Shown here: one piece after another, positions 44,323 through 54,919 of the stretch
Position numbering within the stretch: the stretch's first letter is position 1
How the letters are laid out: every line of letters begins with the position of its first letter
Origin: Prionace glauca
Lineage: Eukaryota; Chordata; Chondrichthyes; Carcharhiniformes; Carcharhinidae
Assembly (NCBI GenBank): GCA_037974335.1
Contig: CM075760.1
Coordinates: forward strand, 23,793,538 to 23,857,537
Length of the DNA: 64,000 nucleotides
Direction of reading: 5' to 3'
Notes under the pieces: model-generated
What the model was told of the DNA's origin: nothing
Seen by the model: the letters and a program-made list of their open reading frames with translations, nothing else
Database searches by the model: none
Made by a program: the position numbers and the translations under genes

Positions 44323-45554
44323 CTATGAGGATGTATCTAGGGCAGTGGATAGAGGAGAGCCGGTGGATGTGGTCTTTCTGGATTTTCAGAAAGCGTTTCA
44401 CAAGAGGTTATTGCAGAAGGTCAGGGGACATGGAGTTGGAGGTAGGGTGTTAGCGTGGATAGAGGATTGGTTGTCAAATAGGAGGCAGAGAGTGGGGGTC
44501 AATGGGTGCTATTCGGATTGGCGGTTGGTGACTAGTGGGGTGCCCCAGGGGTCGGTGCTGGGGCCTCAGCTATTTACCATTTATATAGATGATCTGGAGG
44601 AGGGAACCGAGTGCAGGGTGTCGAAATTTGCTGATGACACCAAGATTGGGGGAAAGGCAAATTGTGAGGAGGGTGTGGAGAGTCTGCAGAAGGATCTAGA
44701 TAGGCTGGGCGAATGGGCCAGGAAATGGCAAATGGAATTTAATGTTGGCAAGTGTGAGGTGGTCCACTTTGGTAGGAGGAATGGTAGGAAGGACTATTAC
44801 TTACGTGGCGAAAAACTGCAGCAGGCGACGATGCAGAGGGACCTCGGAGTCCTTGTGCATGAGTCGCAAAAACCCAGCTTGCAGGTGCAGCAGGTGGTCA
44901 GGAAGGCGAATGGGATGCTGGCCTTCATAGCGAGGGGGATTGAATATAAAAGTAGGGAGGTCTTGCTGCAGCTGTATAGGGCATTGGTGAGGCCGCAGCT
45001 GGAGTACTGTGTGCAGTTTTGGGCGCCGCACCTGCGCAAGGATATTTTGGCCCTGGAGGGAGTGCAGGGTTTACTAGGCTGATACCGGAGTTGAGGGGAT
45101 TGAGCTATGAGGAGAGGCTGAATAAACTAGGCTTGTACTCGTTAGAGTTTGGAAGAATGAGGGGAGATCTCATTGAGACGTACAAGATGATGAATGGGAT
45201 GGATAGGATAGAGGTGGAGAGACTCTTCCCGCTCAAAAAAGACAGTAGGACTAGGGGGCACAGCCTCAAGATAAAGGGGAGGCGGTTTAGAACAGAGTTG
45301 AGGAGGAACTTCTTCACTCAAAGGGTGGTGAATCTCTGGAATTCTCTGCCCGTTGAAGTGGTGGAGGCTGCCTCGCTAAATATTTTTAAGAAACGGGTTG
45401 ATGGGTTTTTGATAAGAGAAGGGATTAAGGGTTATGGGGAGAGGGTGGGAAGGTGGAGCTGAGCCACGACAGATCAGCCATGATCTTATTGAATGGCGGG
45501 GCAGGCTCGAACGGCTAGATGGCCTACTCCTGCTCCTATTTCTTATGTTCTTAT
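44323..45554 (+). mobile_element. Young CR1-group LINE in the V9 upstream region
   Basis: Reverse transcriptase from FLDFQKAF onward with FADDTK. Compared with the copy at 49852 it lacks a few bases near 44390 (the DKVP codons) and about 5 bp at 45068, which shifts the frame. 5'-truncated; 3' tail TTCTTATGTTCTTA. Confidence 0.92.
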
Positions 45555-45806
45555 ATGTGTCTGGGCTCTTTGTTATGCGTCTTTTACCATGTGGTTGCAC
45601 TGTCCACGGGAGGGCGCTCTCTGATCACTTACCAAACATCACAATCGCCTTCTGCAGTGAGTGACTTTTTGCAGATAAAGAAATGGGCGAGGAAAATAAA
45701 TCGCAGCCAATCGCATCACATCTTGCTAACGCTTTCAATTTCTGAAATTCTAGGTCCCGTTCAGACAGAGATCACTCTCCCTAATTCTGGAGCTCAGATT
45801 GGAACC

Positions 45807-46279
45807 ATGGCGGTGAAAATGTTCCTCACCCTGGTTATTGCTCTGATCCCAGGTCAGTGATTCTGATCATATATTGTAAAGTATATTTCAACCGTTGTAC
45901 AATTTCCCTTTCCCAGCCCTGTGTGACTGTTGTCTCCTAACCCGCTTTGTATCCGATATTTATTTTCAGAGATGAACTATGGAGACTCAGTTTCCCAGTC
46001 AAAACCAAGAGTTGGAGCAGCAGAGGGTGACGATTCAGCAATACCCTGCAGTTACTCACTATCGAGTTCAGCTATACAACATTACCTGTTCTGGTATCGC
46101 CAGTATCCACACCGAGCTCCTCAGTATCTGCTCAGAGCCGATAGTTATGGGTTTAACGAGACGGCTCCCGGCTTTGAGCATTTCAGCGGGAATCTGAACA
46201 AGACACAAAGCACTTTTCACTTGTCAATGAAAGGTTTGAAGATGACAGACAGCGCCGTGTATTACTGTGCACTGAGACC
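45807..46279 (+). CDS. V9: T-cell receptor V segment
   Basis: Leader exon 45807-45852 (MAVKMFLTLVIALIPG) with a GTCAGT donor joins in phase to the V exon at 45970 (after TATTTTCAG). The domain has AIPC, LFWYRQYPHRAPQYLLRA and DSAVYYCALRP. It differs from V6 by scattered substitutions, some in CDR1 and CDR2, as expected of a recent tandem duplicate. The signal is perfect. It appears functional. Confidence 0.93.
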
Positions 46280-46318
46280 CACAGTGAATGAGGCTCCCAT
46301 GGGCCTCATACAAAAACT
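46280..46318 (+). other. V9 recombination signal, 23-bp spacer
   Basis: Heptamer CACAGTG (46280-46286), 23-bp spacer, nonamer ACAAAAACT (46310-46318). Confidence 0.93.
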
Positions 46319-46497
46319 AAAGCAGGTCGATAATCAAGTGTTCTGTGTCAGGAAAAAAAAGAGTCGGAACGAATCGAAAATGCGCAGAAAATGAAGGGGA
46401 TAATACAACTTAACGATATTTCCCGCAGAGCTCACCCATTATCACTACTGTGAATTGTCACACTTGGCGATCATATTATTCCCGGATCAAATCCAAT

Positions 46498-46711
46498 CAT
46501 AGAACATAGAACACTACAGCACAAACAGGCCCTCCGGCCCACAAGTTGCGCCGATCATATCCATACCTACCAGGCCTATCTATAACTCTCAATCCCATTA
46601 AATCTTACGTACTCATCCAGAAGTCTCTTAAAAGACCCCAGCGAGTTCGCCTCTACCATCACCGACGACAACCGATTCCACTCACTCACCACCCTCTGAG
46701 TGAAAAACTCC
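46498..46711 (-). mobile_element. CR1-like LINE 3' end
   Basis: Reverse-strand tail (AACAGGCCCTCCGGCCCAC) and C-terminal part (CCCTCTGAGTGAAAAACTCC). The foldback element at 46712 was inserted at its inner end. Confidence 0.75.
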
Positions 46712-46937
46712 AGCAGGTATTAGTCCAACCGATTTATTTGATAATATTCTCACAAGCTTTCAAGGGGGCTGCCTCTTCGTCAGGTGAATGGAGAGGCACC
46801 TGACGAAGAGGCAGCCCCCTCGAAAGCTTGTGAGAATATTATCAAATAAATCGGTTGGACTAAAACCTGGTGCTGTCAGACTTTTTACTGTGTTTACGCC
46901 AGTCCAACGCCGGCATACCCACATCATGAAAAACTCC
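46701..46937. mobile_element. Foldback Penelope-end element with 11-bp target duplication
   Basis: TGAAAAACTCC at 46701-46711 is repeated at 46927-46937. The 215-bp insert is a hairpin: a left arm (AGCAGGTATTAGTCCAACCG to GGTGAATGGAGAGG) and its complement, extended on the right by TGTCAGACTTTTTACTG and CCAGTCCAACGCC. It is nearly identical in arms to 17037-17281. The left arm is shorter than the right. Confidence 0.82.
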
Positions 46938-47025
46938 ACACAGGCAGTGGCCCGGGTCTGGAATTGAAGCCGTGTGCCTGGTACTGTGAGGCAGCAATGC
47001 TAACCATTGTGCCATCCTATCGCCC
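46938..47025 (-). mobile_element. HE1-type SINE head fragment
   Basis: ACACAGGCAGTGGCCCGGG and CTGTGAGGCAGCAATGC in reverse orientation. Confidence 0.65.
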
Positions 47026-47257
47026 ATAAATGATTAAATCAATTTCACGTTTACCCTGATTTAGGAAAAAAATCCGCCTTAAGAAAGATTGATGGAGTGA
47101 GTTCTGAGGAAAGCGGTTAATGAGGCAGAATAAGTGATTATGTGGGTGAGAGTAGAGAGAGGGCAAGGAATTTAGAAATACGTTTACGGCCAGGGAAGGA
47201 ATGAGATTGGAAACAACTATATTAAATCATTAACTAACTATGATTGGTTCAGTGGTT

Positions 47258-47583
47258 ACGGGGCGGCCTGGTGCCACAGTGGTGAGCACTGCTGTCTCAC
47301 AGTGTCAGGCACCGGGATCAATTCCGCTTCGGATCACTTTCTGTATGAAGTTTGCATGTTCTTCCCTTGTCTACGTGGGTTTCCTTTGAGTGCTCCTGTT
47401 CCCTCCCACAATCCAAAGATGTGCAAGTTAGATTGATTGGCCACGCTAAATTGACACTAGTGTCAGGAGATACGCAGAGTAAAATACACGGGGTTGCTGG
47501 ACTGGGGCCTGGGCGGAATTGTGGCCGGTGCAAATTCGATGGAACGAATGGCCTCCGTCTGTACTGTAGGGATTTTATGATTC
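47258..47583 (+). mobile_element. HE1-type SINE upstream of V10
   Basis: Head GGTGCCACAGTGGTGAGCAC, body CACAATCCAAAGATG, tail ATGGAACGAATGGCCTCC to TTTTATGATTC. Its tail abuts the V10 CRE. The same SINE tail abuts the V12 CRE at 51466 in reverse, so it predates that duplication. Confidence 0.85.
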
Positions 47584-47588
47584 GCAGC

Positions 47589-47616
47589 TGACGTCAGCTC
47601 AGGGAGCTGAACCAAT
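47589..47616 (+). promoter_or_regulatory. V10 promoter: CRE and CCAAT
   Basis: A full palindromic CRE, TGACGTCA (47589-47596), and a CCAAT box (47612-47616) lie 130-160 bp upstream of the V10 ATG. Both are conserved in the inverted copy upstream of V12. CRE-like decamers are known in T-cell receptor V promoters. Confidence 0.65.
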
Positions 47617-47748
47617 CGCAGCTCTGAGAAACGCCCCCAGTTTCCTAATAATTGAAGCTGCCTTAGATCTGAGTTCACTCTGTGATATAGGACTCGAGGC
47701 AGCAACATATTTTAAACAGTTTCGCTGCTTACTGTCCAATCAGGAACG

Positions 47749-48178
47749 ATGTGTCCCCTGTGTGTTTTGCTGATAATAATGGCCATGCTGCCCGGTGAGT
47801 CTGACCTCAAATCCTCAGTGTATCATGGTTATATTTGCTCATAGATTTCTTATACATTTTATATTTTATTGCAGGAATCAATGGCCAAGATTCAGTTTCC
47901 CAGCCGCCTGAATTAACGGTTCAGGAAAGATTGAACGTTACAGTGAATTGTAATTACACTACGGAATATGCTTCCCCAAGTCTTTTCTGGTACGTTCAGT
48001 ACCCCGGTGAAGCTCCGAGATATTTACTGAAGAGATATGGTGCGGGTAGCGGAGAAACGTCTCCAGATTTCCGAGCCCGGTTTTCTGCTGATTTGGACAA
48101 GGAGAAGAAAACATTTCCTTTAAATATCACCGGGGTCCGTGTCTCTGACTCTGCCGTGTATTACTGTGCGCTGAGCCC
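47749..48178 (+). CDS. V10: T-cell receptor V segment
   Basis: Leader exon 47749-47794 (MCPLCVLLIIMAMLPG) with a GTGAGT donor joins in phase to the V exon at 47875 (after TTATTGCAG). The domain has VTVNC, LFWYVQYPGEAPRYLLK and DSAVYYC with CALSP. WYVQYPG and LLKRY closely recall alpha-chain V regions. Signal and frame are intact. Its inverted duplicate V12 has been split by a LINE. Confidence 0.93.
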
Positions 48179-48217
48179 CACAGTGTTACAGAGGCACAGT
48201 CAGCCCGTACAAAAACC
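48179..48217 (+). other. V10 recombination signal, 23-bp spacer
   Basis: Heptamer CACAGTG (48179-48185), 23-bp spacer, nonamer ACAAAAACC (48209-48217). Both are consensus. Confidence 0.94.
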
Positions 48218-48599
48218 TACATTGGCACTCTCACCTCCTCTCACTGAATCATATCTGTGACCTGGATTGTGAACTGTTAATATAAGCAAAACAATAGCAT
48301 AACGAAGGGTTAGCCCGAATGCTCTTTTTCCATGGTGCTGAATAATGTATTTTATATAAATTCCATTTTTATAGCTGTTTGGAGCAACTCTTGGAATGGA
48401 AAACTCTACCGCTATTAACACAACGTTAACCAAAATGCATCTGCGTCCTATCTCAAAGACTAACTCCGGAAAATGGCCAACATTTGTCTCCATGCCCTCA
48501 CTTTGTCAAAGAGAGTGATATCTCCATTCGGTCGTGTAGCTTTTTCCAGTCCAGTTCATTGTTCTGAGAACAGATTCAAATAGTTCCTGTTCCTCTCTC

Positions 48600-48607
48600 T
48601 GACGTCA
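48600..48607 (+). promoter_or_regulatory. CRE upstream of V11
   Basis: TGACGTCA lies about 208 bp before the V11 ATG, with ATTGG boxes nearby (48612 and on). The promoter looks intact though the V exon is broken. Confidence 0.5.
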
Positions 48608-48814
48608 TGGATTGGAGAACAAAGACACTCTGAGCTGATTGGATGATTGGATGAAATATAGGACAAAGCAACCGTCAGTTGATTGGATGTCTCCTGCTGG
48701 CTCTGTCAGGAATGAACCAATCGGCAGTGAGGCCGGATATTACTCAACATCTTCTGAACTCTGAACTAAAAGTTTTAACTCACTGAGCTCAGATCCAGCA
48801 CCAACTCTGCCAAG

Positions 48815-49350
48815 ATGCTGTCTGTTAGTTTTTACTCATTCATCATAGCTGCAGCTTTCTTAACTGGTAAGTTCCCAATTTGTACAATCCCCAGCATGCT
48901 CGAGATACTCAGATAAAAAACTCCCCTTTTAATAGTTTTTCCTGTATTTGTAATGCATTCAATTACCCTGATCACATTTTTATCCCAACAAAGTGATGAT
49001 AAAACGTTAAGTTTGTATTTTTATTCTTTTTTAGGTGTGAGTGGTGCAGTTTCTGTCTCCCAGGGTCCAGTTGTAGCGTTGAAGAAAAATCGATATCCAT
49101 GGACTTCAGCTAATCGACCACAGACAGTGCATATTCTTCACAGCTATACCGCCGGACCCGGATAAAGCCCTCAAATTCTTGACCTCCATCCATAACTACG
49201 GAGATGATTTCAGAGCAGAAGGCACGGGACTCGGTTTTTTTTTGCATCTATGAACACTTCGAAAAATGAGAAATTTCACCATCTGTGAGCTGCCGGACAG
49301 CGCGGTGTATTACTGCGGATCGAGAGGCATTGTGAGAGGAACCAGAGACT
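48815..49350 (+). pseudogene. V11: V-segment pseudogene
   Basis: The leader exon 48815-48866 (MLSVSFYSFIIAAAFLTG) and GTAAGT donor are intact, and the V exon at 49035 opens well (GVSGAVSVSQGP). A deletion removes the first Cys region and shifts the frame, which soon stops. The end still reads DSAVYYC-like with Gly-Ser after it. The signal reads CATTGTG, 19-bp spacer, ACAAAAATA, so it should not rearrange. Confidence 0.8.
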
Positions 49351-49621
49351 GGTACAAAAATACTGCTGTGGAGTGACGAAGGGAATAGCGGGCATGCGTT
49401 ATTTTGTTGTGAAATTACAATTCACTATAACGTTCAATCCTTCCTGGACCATTAATTCAGACGGGTCCTGGGAAACTAGAATTTATGTAGAATGACACAT
49501 TGAGCACGATGGAAAGAGAGAATTCGGGCTCACACTTCGTTATGCCATTGTTTTGCTTATATTAACAGTTCACAATCCAGGTCGCAAATCTGATTCAGTG
49601 AGAGGTGAGAATGCCTGTGTA

Positions 49622-49660
49622 GGTTTTTGTATGGGCTGACTGTGCCTCTGTAACAGTGTG
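49622..49660 (-). other. V12 recombination signal
   Basis: Minus strand: heptamer CACACTG (49660-49654), 23-bp spacer, nonamer ACAAAAACC (49630-49622). The heptamer differs from V10 by one base. Confidence 0.85.
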
Positions 49661-51288
49661 GGGCTCAGCGCACAGTAATACACGGCAGAGTCAGAAACAC
49701 GGACCCCGGTGATAGTTAAAGGAACTGTTTTCTTGTCCTTGTCCAAATCAGCAGAAAACCGGGCTCGGAAACCTGGAGACGTTTCTCCGCCACCCGTGGC
49801 ATATCTCTTCAGTAAATATTTCGGAGCTTCCCCGGGATACTGGATTTCAGAAGGCGTTTGACAAGGTACCTCACAAGAGGTTATTGCAGAAGGTCAGGGG
49901 ACATGGAGTTGGGGGTAGGGTGTTAGCGTGGATAGAGGATTGGTTGTCAAATAGGAGGCAGAGAGTGGGGGTCAATGGATGCTATTCGGATTGGCGGTTG
50001 GTGACTAGTGGGGTGCCCCAGGGGTCGGTGCTGGGGCCTCAGCTATTTACCATTTATATAGATGATCTGGAGGAGGGAACCGAGTGCAGGGTGTCGAAAT
50101 TTGCTGATGACACCAAGATTGGGGGAAAGGCAAATTGTGCGGAGGGTGTGGAGAGTCTGCAGAAGGATCTAGATAGGCTGGGCGAATGGGCCAGGAAATG
50201 GCAAATGGAATTCAATGTTGGCAAGTGTGAGGTGGTCCACTTTGGTAGGAGGAATGGTAGGAAGGACTATTACTTACGGGGCGAAAAACTGCAGCAGGCG
50301 ACGGTGCAGAGGGACCTCGGGGTCCTTGTGCATGAGTCGCAAAAACCCAGCTTGCAGGTGCAGCAGGTGGTCAGGAAGGCGAATGGGATGCTGGCCTTCA
50401 TAGCGAAGGGGATTGAATATAAAAGTAGGGAGGTCTTGCTGCAGCTGTATAGGGCATTGGTGAGGCCGCAGCTGGAGTACTGTGTGCAGTTTTGGGCGCC
50501 GCACCTGCGCAAGGATGTTTTGGCCCTGGAGGGAGTGCAGAGGAGGTTTACTCGGCTGATACCGGAGTTGAGGGGATTGAGCTATGAGGAGAGGCTGAAT
50601 AAACTAGGCTTGTACTCGTTAGAGTTTAGAAGAATGAGGGGAGATCTCATTGAGACGTATAAGATGATGAATGGGATGGATAGGATAGAGGTGGAGAGAC
50701 TGTTCCCGCTCAAAAAAGACAGTAGGACTAGGGGGCACAGCCTCAAGATAAAGGGGGGGCGGTTTAGAACAGAGTTGAGGAGGAACTTCTTCACTCAAAG
50801 GGTGGTGAATCTCTGGAATTCTCTGCCCGTTGAAGTGGTGGAGGCTGCCTCGCTAAATATTTTTAAGAAACGGGTTGATGGGTTTTTGATAAGAGAAGGG
50901 ATTAAGGGTTATGGGGAGAGGGCGGGAAGGTGGAGCTGAGTCACGACAGATCAGCCATGATCTTATTGAATGGCGGGGCAGGCTCAAAGGGCCAGATGGC
51001 CTACTCCTGCTCCTATTTCTTATGTTCTTATGTTCTTATGTACCAGAAGAGATTTGGAAAAGTATCTTTTGTTGTGTAATTACAATTCACTGTAACGTTC
51101 AATCCTTCCTGAACCGTTAATTCAGGCGGCTGGGAAGCTGAATCTTGGCCATTGATTCCTGCAACAAAATGTGGAATATGTGAGAAATCTAGGAGCAAAT
51201 ATAACCATGATACAGACACTGAGGATTTGAGGTCAGACTCACCGGGCAGCATGGCTATTATTATCAGTAAACCACACAGGGGACACAT
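49661..51288 (-). pseudogene. V12: V segment split by a LINE
   Basis: This is the inverted copy of V10. The leader exon is 51288-51243 (MCPLCGLLIIIAMLPG), the V exon starts at 51158 and runs through VTVNC to LFWY, is interrupted at about 51041 by a young LINE, then resumes at about 49851 (PGEAPKYLLKRY) and ends in DSAVYYCALSP. About 4 bp at the insertion point are lost or changed. Without the LINE the domain would resemble V10 almost throughout. Confidence 0.88.
49852..51040 (+). mobile_element. Young CR1-group LINE inside V12
   Basis: A plus frame of 351 codons (49884-50939) from the palm domain through the C-terminus, with FADDTK, and a 3' tail with two TTATGTTC repeats. 5'-truncated at FQKAFDKVP. 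It lies in the opposite orientation to the V exon it splits. Confidence 0.93.
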
Positions 51289-51441
51289 GGTTCCTGATTG
51301 GACAGTAAGCAGCGACAATATCTAAAATATGTTGTTGCCTCTAGTTTTATATCACGGAGTGAACTCAGGTCAAAGGCAGCTTCACTTATTAGGAAACTGG
51401 GGGGCGTTACTCAGTGCTGCGATTGGCTCATCTCCCTGAGC

Positions 51442-51449
51442 TGACGTCA
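51442..51449 (-). promoter_or_regulatory. V12 promoter CRE
   Basis: TGACGTCA at the position equivalent to the V10 CRE; the CCAAT equivalent is at 51422-51426. Confidence 0.6.
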
Positions 51450-51465
51450 GCTGCGAATCATAAAG

Positions 51466-51610
51466 TCCCTTCGGTGCAAAAGGAGACCATTCGTCCCATC
51501 GAATTTGCACTGGCCACAATCCCACCCAGGCCCCATTCCCGCAACTCCGTGTATTTACCCTGCGTATCTCCTGACACTAGGGTGAATTTAGCATGGCCGA
51601 TGTGGAAGCG
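51466..51610 (-). mobile_element. HE1-type SINE, duplicated with V12
   Basis: Reverse-strand SINE tail and body (CCCATCGAATTTGCACTGGCC, CCTGACACTAGGGTG) matching the SINE at 47258-47583. The duplication breakpoint lies in its body near 51605. Confidence 0.75.
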
Positions 51611-51639
51611 TCGATTTTCTACACCGATCGACAGCTTGT

Positions 51640-52600
51640 TCTGCTTTAAAATGAATCAGAATATTAAGAAACCGAAAGGAACTTTTGCAGCTCTGGGAAA
51701 CGTTCCCTCTGCCCAATTTACATCAAATACACGAATACAATGTGAAGATGTGCCTGCGAAATGTTTATCGTTTTGTAAATTAGAGGTACTGTGAGAGAAA
51801 AGCTGTCGAAAATGTTTTAATATTTGACACATAGCACGGAGAAAAACAACATAAAGATAAACAAATCAAAAGAGAATAAGTGAATCAAAAGCGAAGATCG
51901 TGGTCCATATCGAGTTATAGACAGGGAAAAACAGATTGAGATTCAGGAGATAGACAAGAGGAAGTGAAATGATAGCAACGAGGGAGAAAGCGACGGATGA
52001 ATAGTGGGGTAGGCAGGGAGAGGAAAGAGGAAGAGACGGAGGCAGGAAGGTAATTAGATGAAGACACAGTGAGGAAACGGGGGCAGAACAAATGCAGATA
52101 ATTTGAGACAGTGCAGATGGAGGAGCGAAGAGAGACAAGCGGACTGAAAGAACATAAGAAAAAGAACATAAGAAATAGGAGCAGGAGTAGGCCAACTAGC
52201 CCTTCGAGCCTGCCCCGCCATTCAATAAGATCATGGCTGATCTGTCTTGGCTCAGCTCCACATTCCCGCCCTCTCCCCATAACCCTTAATCCCCTCATAG
52301 TCGGTGAGAGAAACAAAGGAAGCAGAGAGAAACGCAATATCCGAAATGGAATTAGGAATCCCAGTAGAAGAAATAAAAATAACTTAATATAACCGAGTAA
52401 GTGATAAGAAGAGGTGATTTTCGGGATCCACTTGTCATTGTGCAAAACTAGATCAGCAGCAGATCCGCAATGCTATTGGCCCCGCTGCAGTAAATACATA
52501 AACATGGTGAGACAGCTCCATCTGGTGGCGATCTGAGGTAAATGACCAATTATGGGAAAACCACCGAATTCTCAACGTTCTGAAGCGGGTCGCTGCACAA
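51640..52600 (-). repeat. Inverted duplication, copy 2 (pyrimidine-rich block)
   Basis: Reverse-strand counterpart of 36900-37600 (shared TTTACCTCAGATCGCC, GATGGAGCTG, GTATTTACTGCAG), interrupted by a LINE tail at 52149-52296. Noncoding. Confidence 0.7.
52149..52296 (-). mobile_element. Young LINE 3' tail only, ~148 bp
   Basis: AAGAACATAAGAAATAGGAG to AACCCTTAATCCCCTC: the last part of the young LINE subfamily, an extremely 5'-truncated insertion inside the pyrimidine-rich block. Confidence 0.85.
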
Positions 52601-52729
52601 TTATGTCGCATAATTCTTGCACATATTTTTACTATTGTACCGCAGTGAACGTATGCATGAGAGATCATCCCACCTTTATTTTAAACCCTGACGATCTTCT
52701 TTGTTTAGTGTAATATCCCAGTCATTCTG

Positions 52730-52865
52730 CTGAAAGGCTGTGGAAGGAAACATGAGCACCCGGAGGAAACCCACGCATTCACAGGGAGAAGGTGCAAACT
52801 CCGCACTGACAGTCACGCAAGACTGGAAATGAGCCAGGGTCCCTGACGCTTTGAAGCAGGGAGAC
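52730..52865 (-). mobile_element. HE1-type SINE fragment
   Basis: GAGCACCCGGAGGAAACCC and GGTGCAAACTCCGCACTGAC in reverse orientation. Confidence 0.75.
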
Positions 52866-53429
52866 CTGGGGAAATTGGATTTTCGACACTCTGCACTTTC
52901 GGGAAAACGGGAGAAACGAGTAATCGAACCTCATCAGTTGTAGATTGACAGTCAATTAAGCCATATAAGTCAATTTTATATTTATGTACATTATACGTAC
53001 TTTCATTTATATGCAGTAATATGTACTCTGTTAGTTACTTTGGAATGCTAGCTAACGAGGAAAAAGAATATCGGAATTAATATTAAGTAGTAAACGTGAC
53101 AAAAACAAAATAACGAGAAAGATAAAAGCAGGAATAATAAAATCAAAGCATTAAGGTCCGTTATTAGCTGGCATGATAACATTTCAGTAACATCATGATG
53201 CAACATTCAAAAAAACTATGTTTTAGAGAATATTCTACTAGGTGGCTTTCCAAGATGTTATGTATAAACACAACAGGATAAAACTACAGTTCACCACTTT
53301 CACAGGTGTCAGATGTAAATTACAGGAAATAATTTTGCGATGTGACCCTTCACTGTGAACAACAGTACATATAGGACACGCACCTGCAGATAAATTTTAG
53401 CTTTCTCTATTTCTGTAACATTGTCTGCT
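52866..53429. other. Gap: no gene recognised
   Basis: AT-rich sequence with no identifiable element. Confidence 0.4.
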
Positions 53430-53885
53430 TTGACAAAGAAATTAGATATAGCTCTTGATGTTTAAAGGGATCTTGGGAGTTTGAGGATGGGAATTCAGGG
53501 TTTTGGGCGGCGTTGTGACACAATGGTTAGCACTGCTGCCTCACAGCGCCAGGGACCCAGATCCAATTCCCGGCTTGGGTCATACTATGCGTGTCTCCGT
53601 CCGTTTGCTCCGGGTGCTCTGGTTTCCTCCCTCAGTCCAAAGATGTGCTGGTTAGGTGGATTGGCCAAGTTTAGTTGCCCCTTAGTGTCAGGGGAACTAG
53701 TTAAGGTAAAATGTATGGGGTTATGGCGATAGAGCCTGGGTGGGATTGTGGTTGGTGCAGATTCGATGGGCCGAATAGCCTCCCTCTATACTGTAGGTTC
53801 TATGATCAGTCATGATCAAAACAAATAACGGAACAAGGTGGAAGGACAGATTGGCCGACTCCTGCTTCCGGTTTCCATGTTTTTA
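53430..53885 (+). mobile_element. Old LINE 3' end split by a SINE
   Basis: LINE remains at 53430-53502 (GACAAAGAAATTAGATATAG, TTTAAAGGGATCTTGGG) resume at 53807-53885 (TGGCCGACTCCTGCTTCC). Confidence 0.65.
53503..53806 (+). mobile_element. HE1-type SINE, near full length
   Basis: Head GTGACACAATGGTTAGCAC, body TCAGTCCAAAGATGTG, tail GATGGGCCGAATAGCCTCC to TAGGTTCTATGA. Confidence 0.87.
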
Positions 53886-54013
53886 ATTTGGCAATGTACA
53901 ACTCAGTTAGAAAGTGATTATTTAAACCGTTGCATTTCATGGTCCAACACCACAGTATGACCGATGAAAATATTCACCCACTGTTTCTAATTAATAGCGT
54001 TGATCAGAAACGT

Positions 54014-54100
54014 ATGTGTGTTTGTCTATGTGTGTGTGTGTGTGTGTGTGCGTGTGTGTGTGTGAGGGAGAGAGAGAGAGAAAGACAGAGAGAGGGGGGT
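54014..54100. repeat. Compound microsatellite (GT)n/(GA)n
   Basis: About 45 bp of GT repeats change into GAGAGA repeats and then a G-rich run. Frames across it are artefacts. Confidence 0.9.
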
Positions 54101-54449
54101 GAGGGGTGGGGAGGGCGATTATACCTTTTCATGTCGAAAGATTTTGGTTACTATTGGTCACAAGTATCCAGAAAATAATGAGACTCGCAAATCTCTTCAC
54201 TCCACGATGAGGGTCAGCGTTAAAACTCCTTCTGGCAGATACCCACAACGCCTGCAGAATAAGTTAATCATATAATCCCTACAGTGCAGAAGAAGAGCAT
54301 TCGGCCATATCCTCTGTGTAAATAATGTTTCAAACAACAAAACAGAGGCTGTCCTAGAGATCCACTCCCATAGGTTATAAACTGCTTTCAGTATCCAGAG
54401 TCCATTAAGGGCATTAAATCAATTAAAACGTTTCTTTTTCTCTCGGAAC

Positions 54450-54915
54450 AATATTTGATTTGATTTGATTTATTATTGTCGCAAGTATTAATATTCAGTG
54501 AAAAATATCGTTTCTTGCGCGCTATACAGACAAAACATACCGTTCATAGAGAAGGGAACGAGAGTGTGCATAATATAAATTTACAGTCACAGCTGGAGTG
54601 TAGAGAAACATACACTTCATGGAAGGTAGATTAATTCAAAAGTCTGATGGTAGCAGGGAAAAAGCTGTTCTTGAGTCTATTGATACGTGACCTCAGACTT
54701 TTGTATTTTTTCCCGACGGGAAGAAGATGGAAGAAAGAATGTCCTAGGTCCTTAATTATGCTGGCTGCTTTGCCGAGGCAGCGGGAAGTGTAGGCAGAGT
54801 CAGTGGAATGGAGGCTGGTTTGCCTGATGGTTTGGGTTACATTCACAATCTTTTGTAGTTCCTTGCGTAACAGTTGATTCAAGGGTCCAGCTGTTTCCAT
54901 CGGGATGAGCATTGA
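54450..54915 (-). mobile_element. L2/Rex-like LINE, C-terminal end
   Basis: Minus-strand residues GHSFFHLLPVGKKYKSLRSR, then NRLKNSFFPATIRLLN and a stop match the C-terminus common to fish L2/Rex-type LINEs. The 3' end is a (TGATT)n-type tail at 54451-54475. The clade is from memory. Confidence 0.7.
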
Positions 54916-54919
54916 TTTC

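Noticed and set aside
53930-54178. 82-codon frame
   Set aside because: It spans the GT/GA microsatellite and gives only repeated Cys-Val and Arg-Glu.
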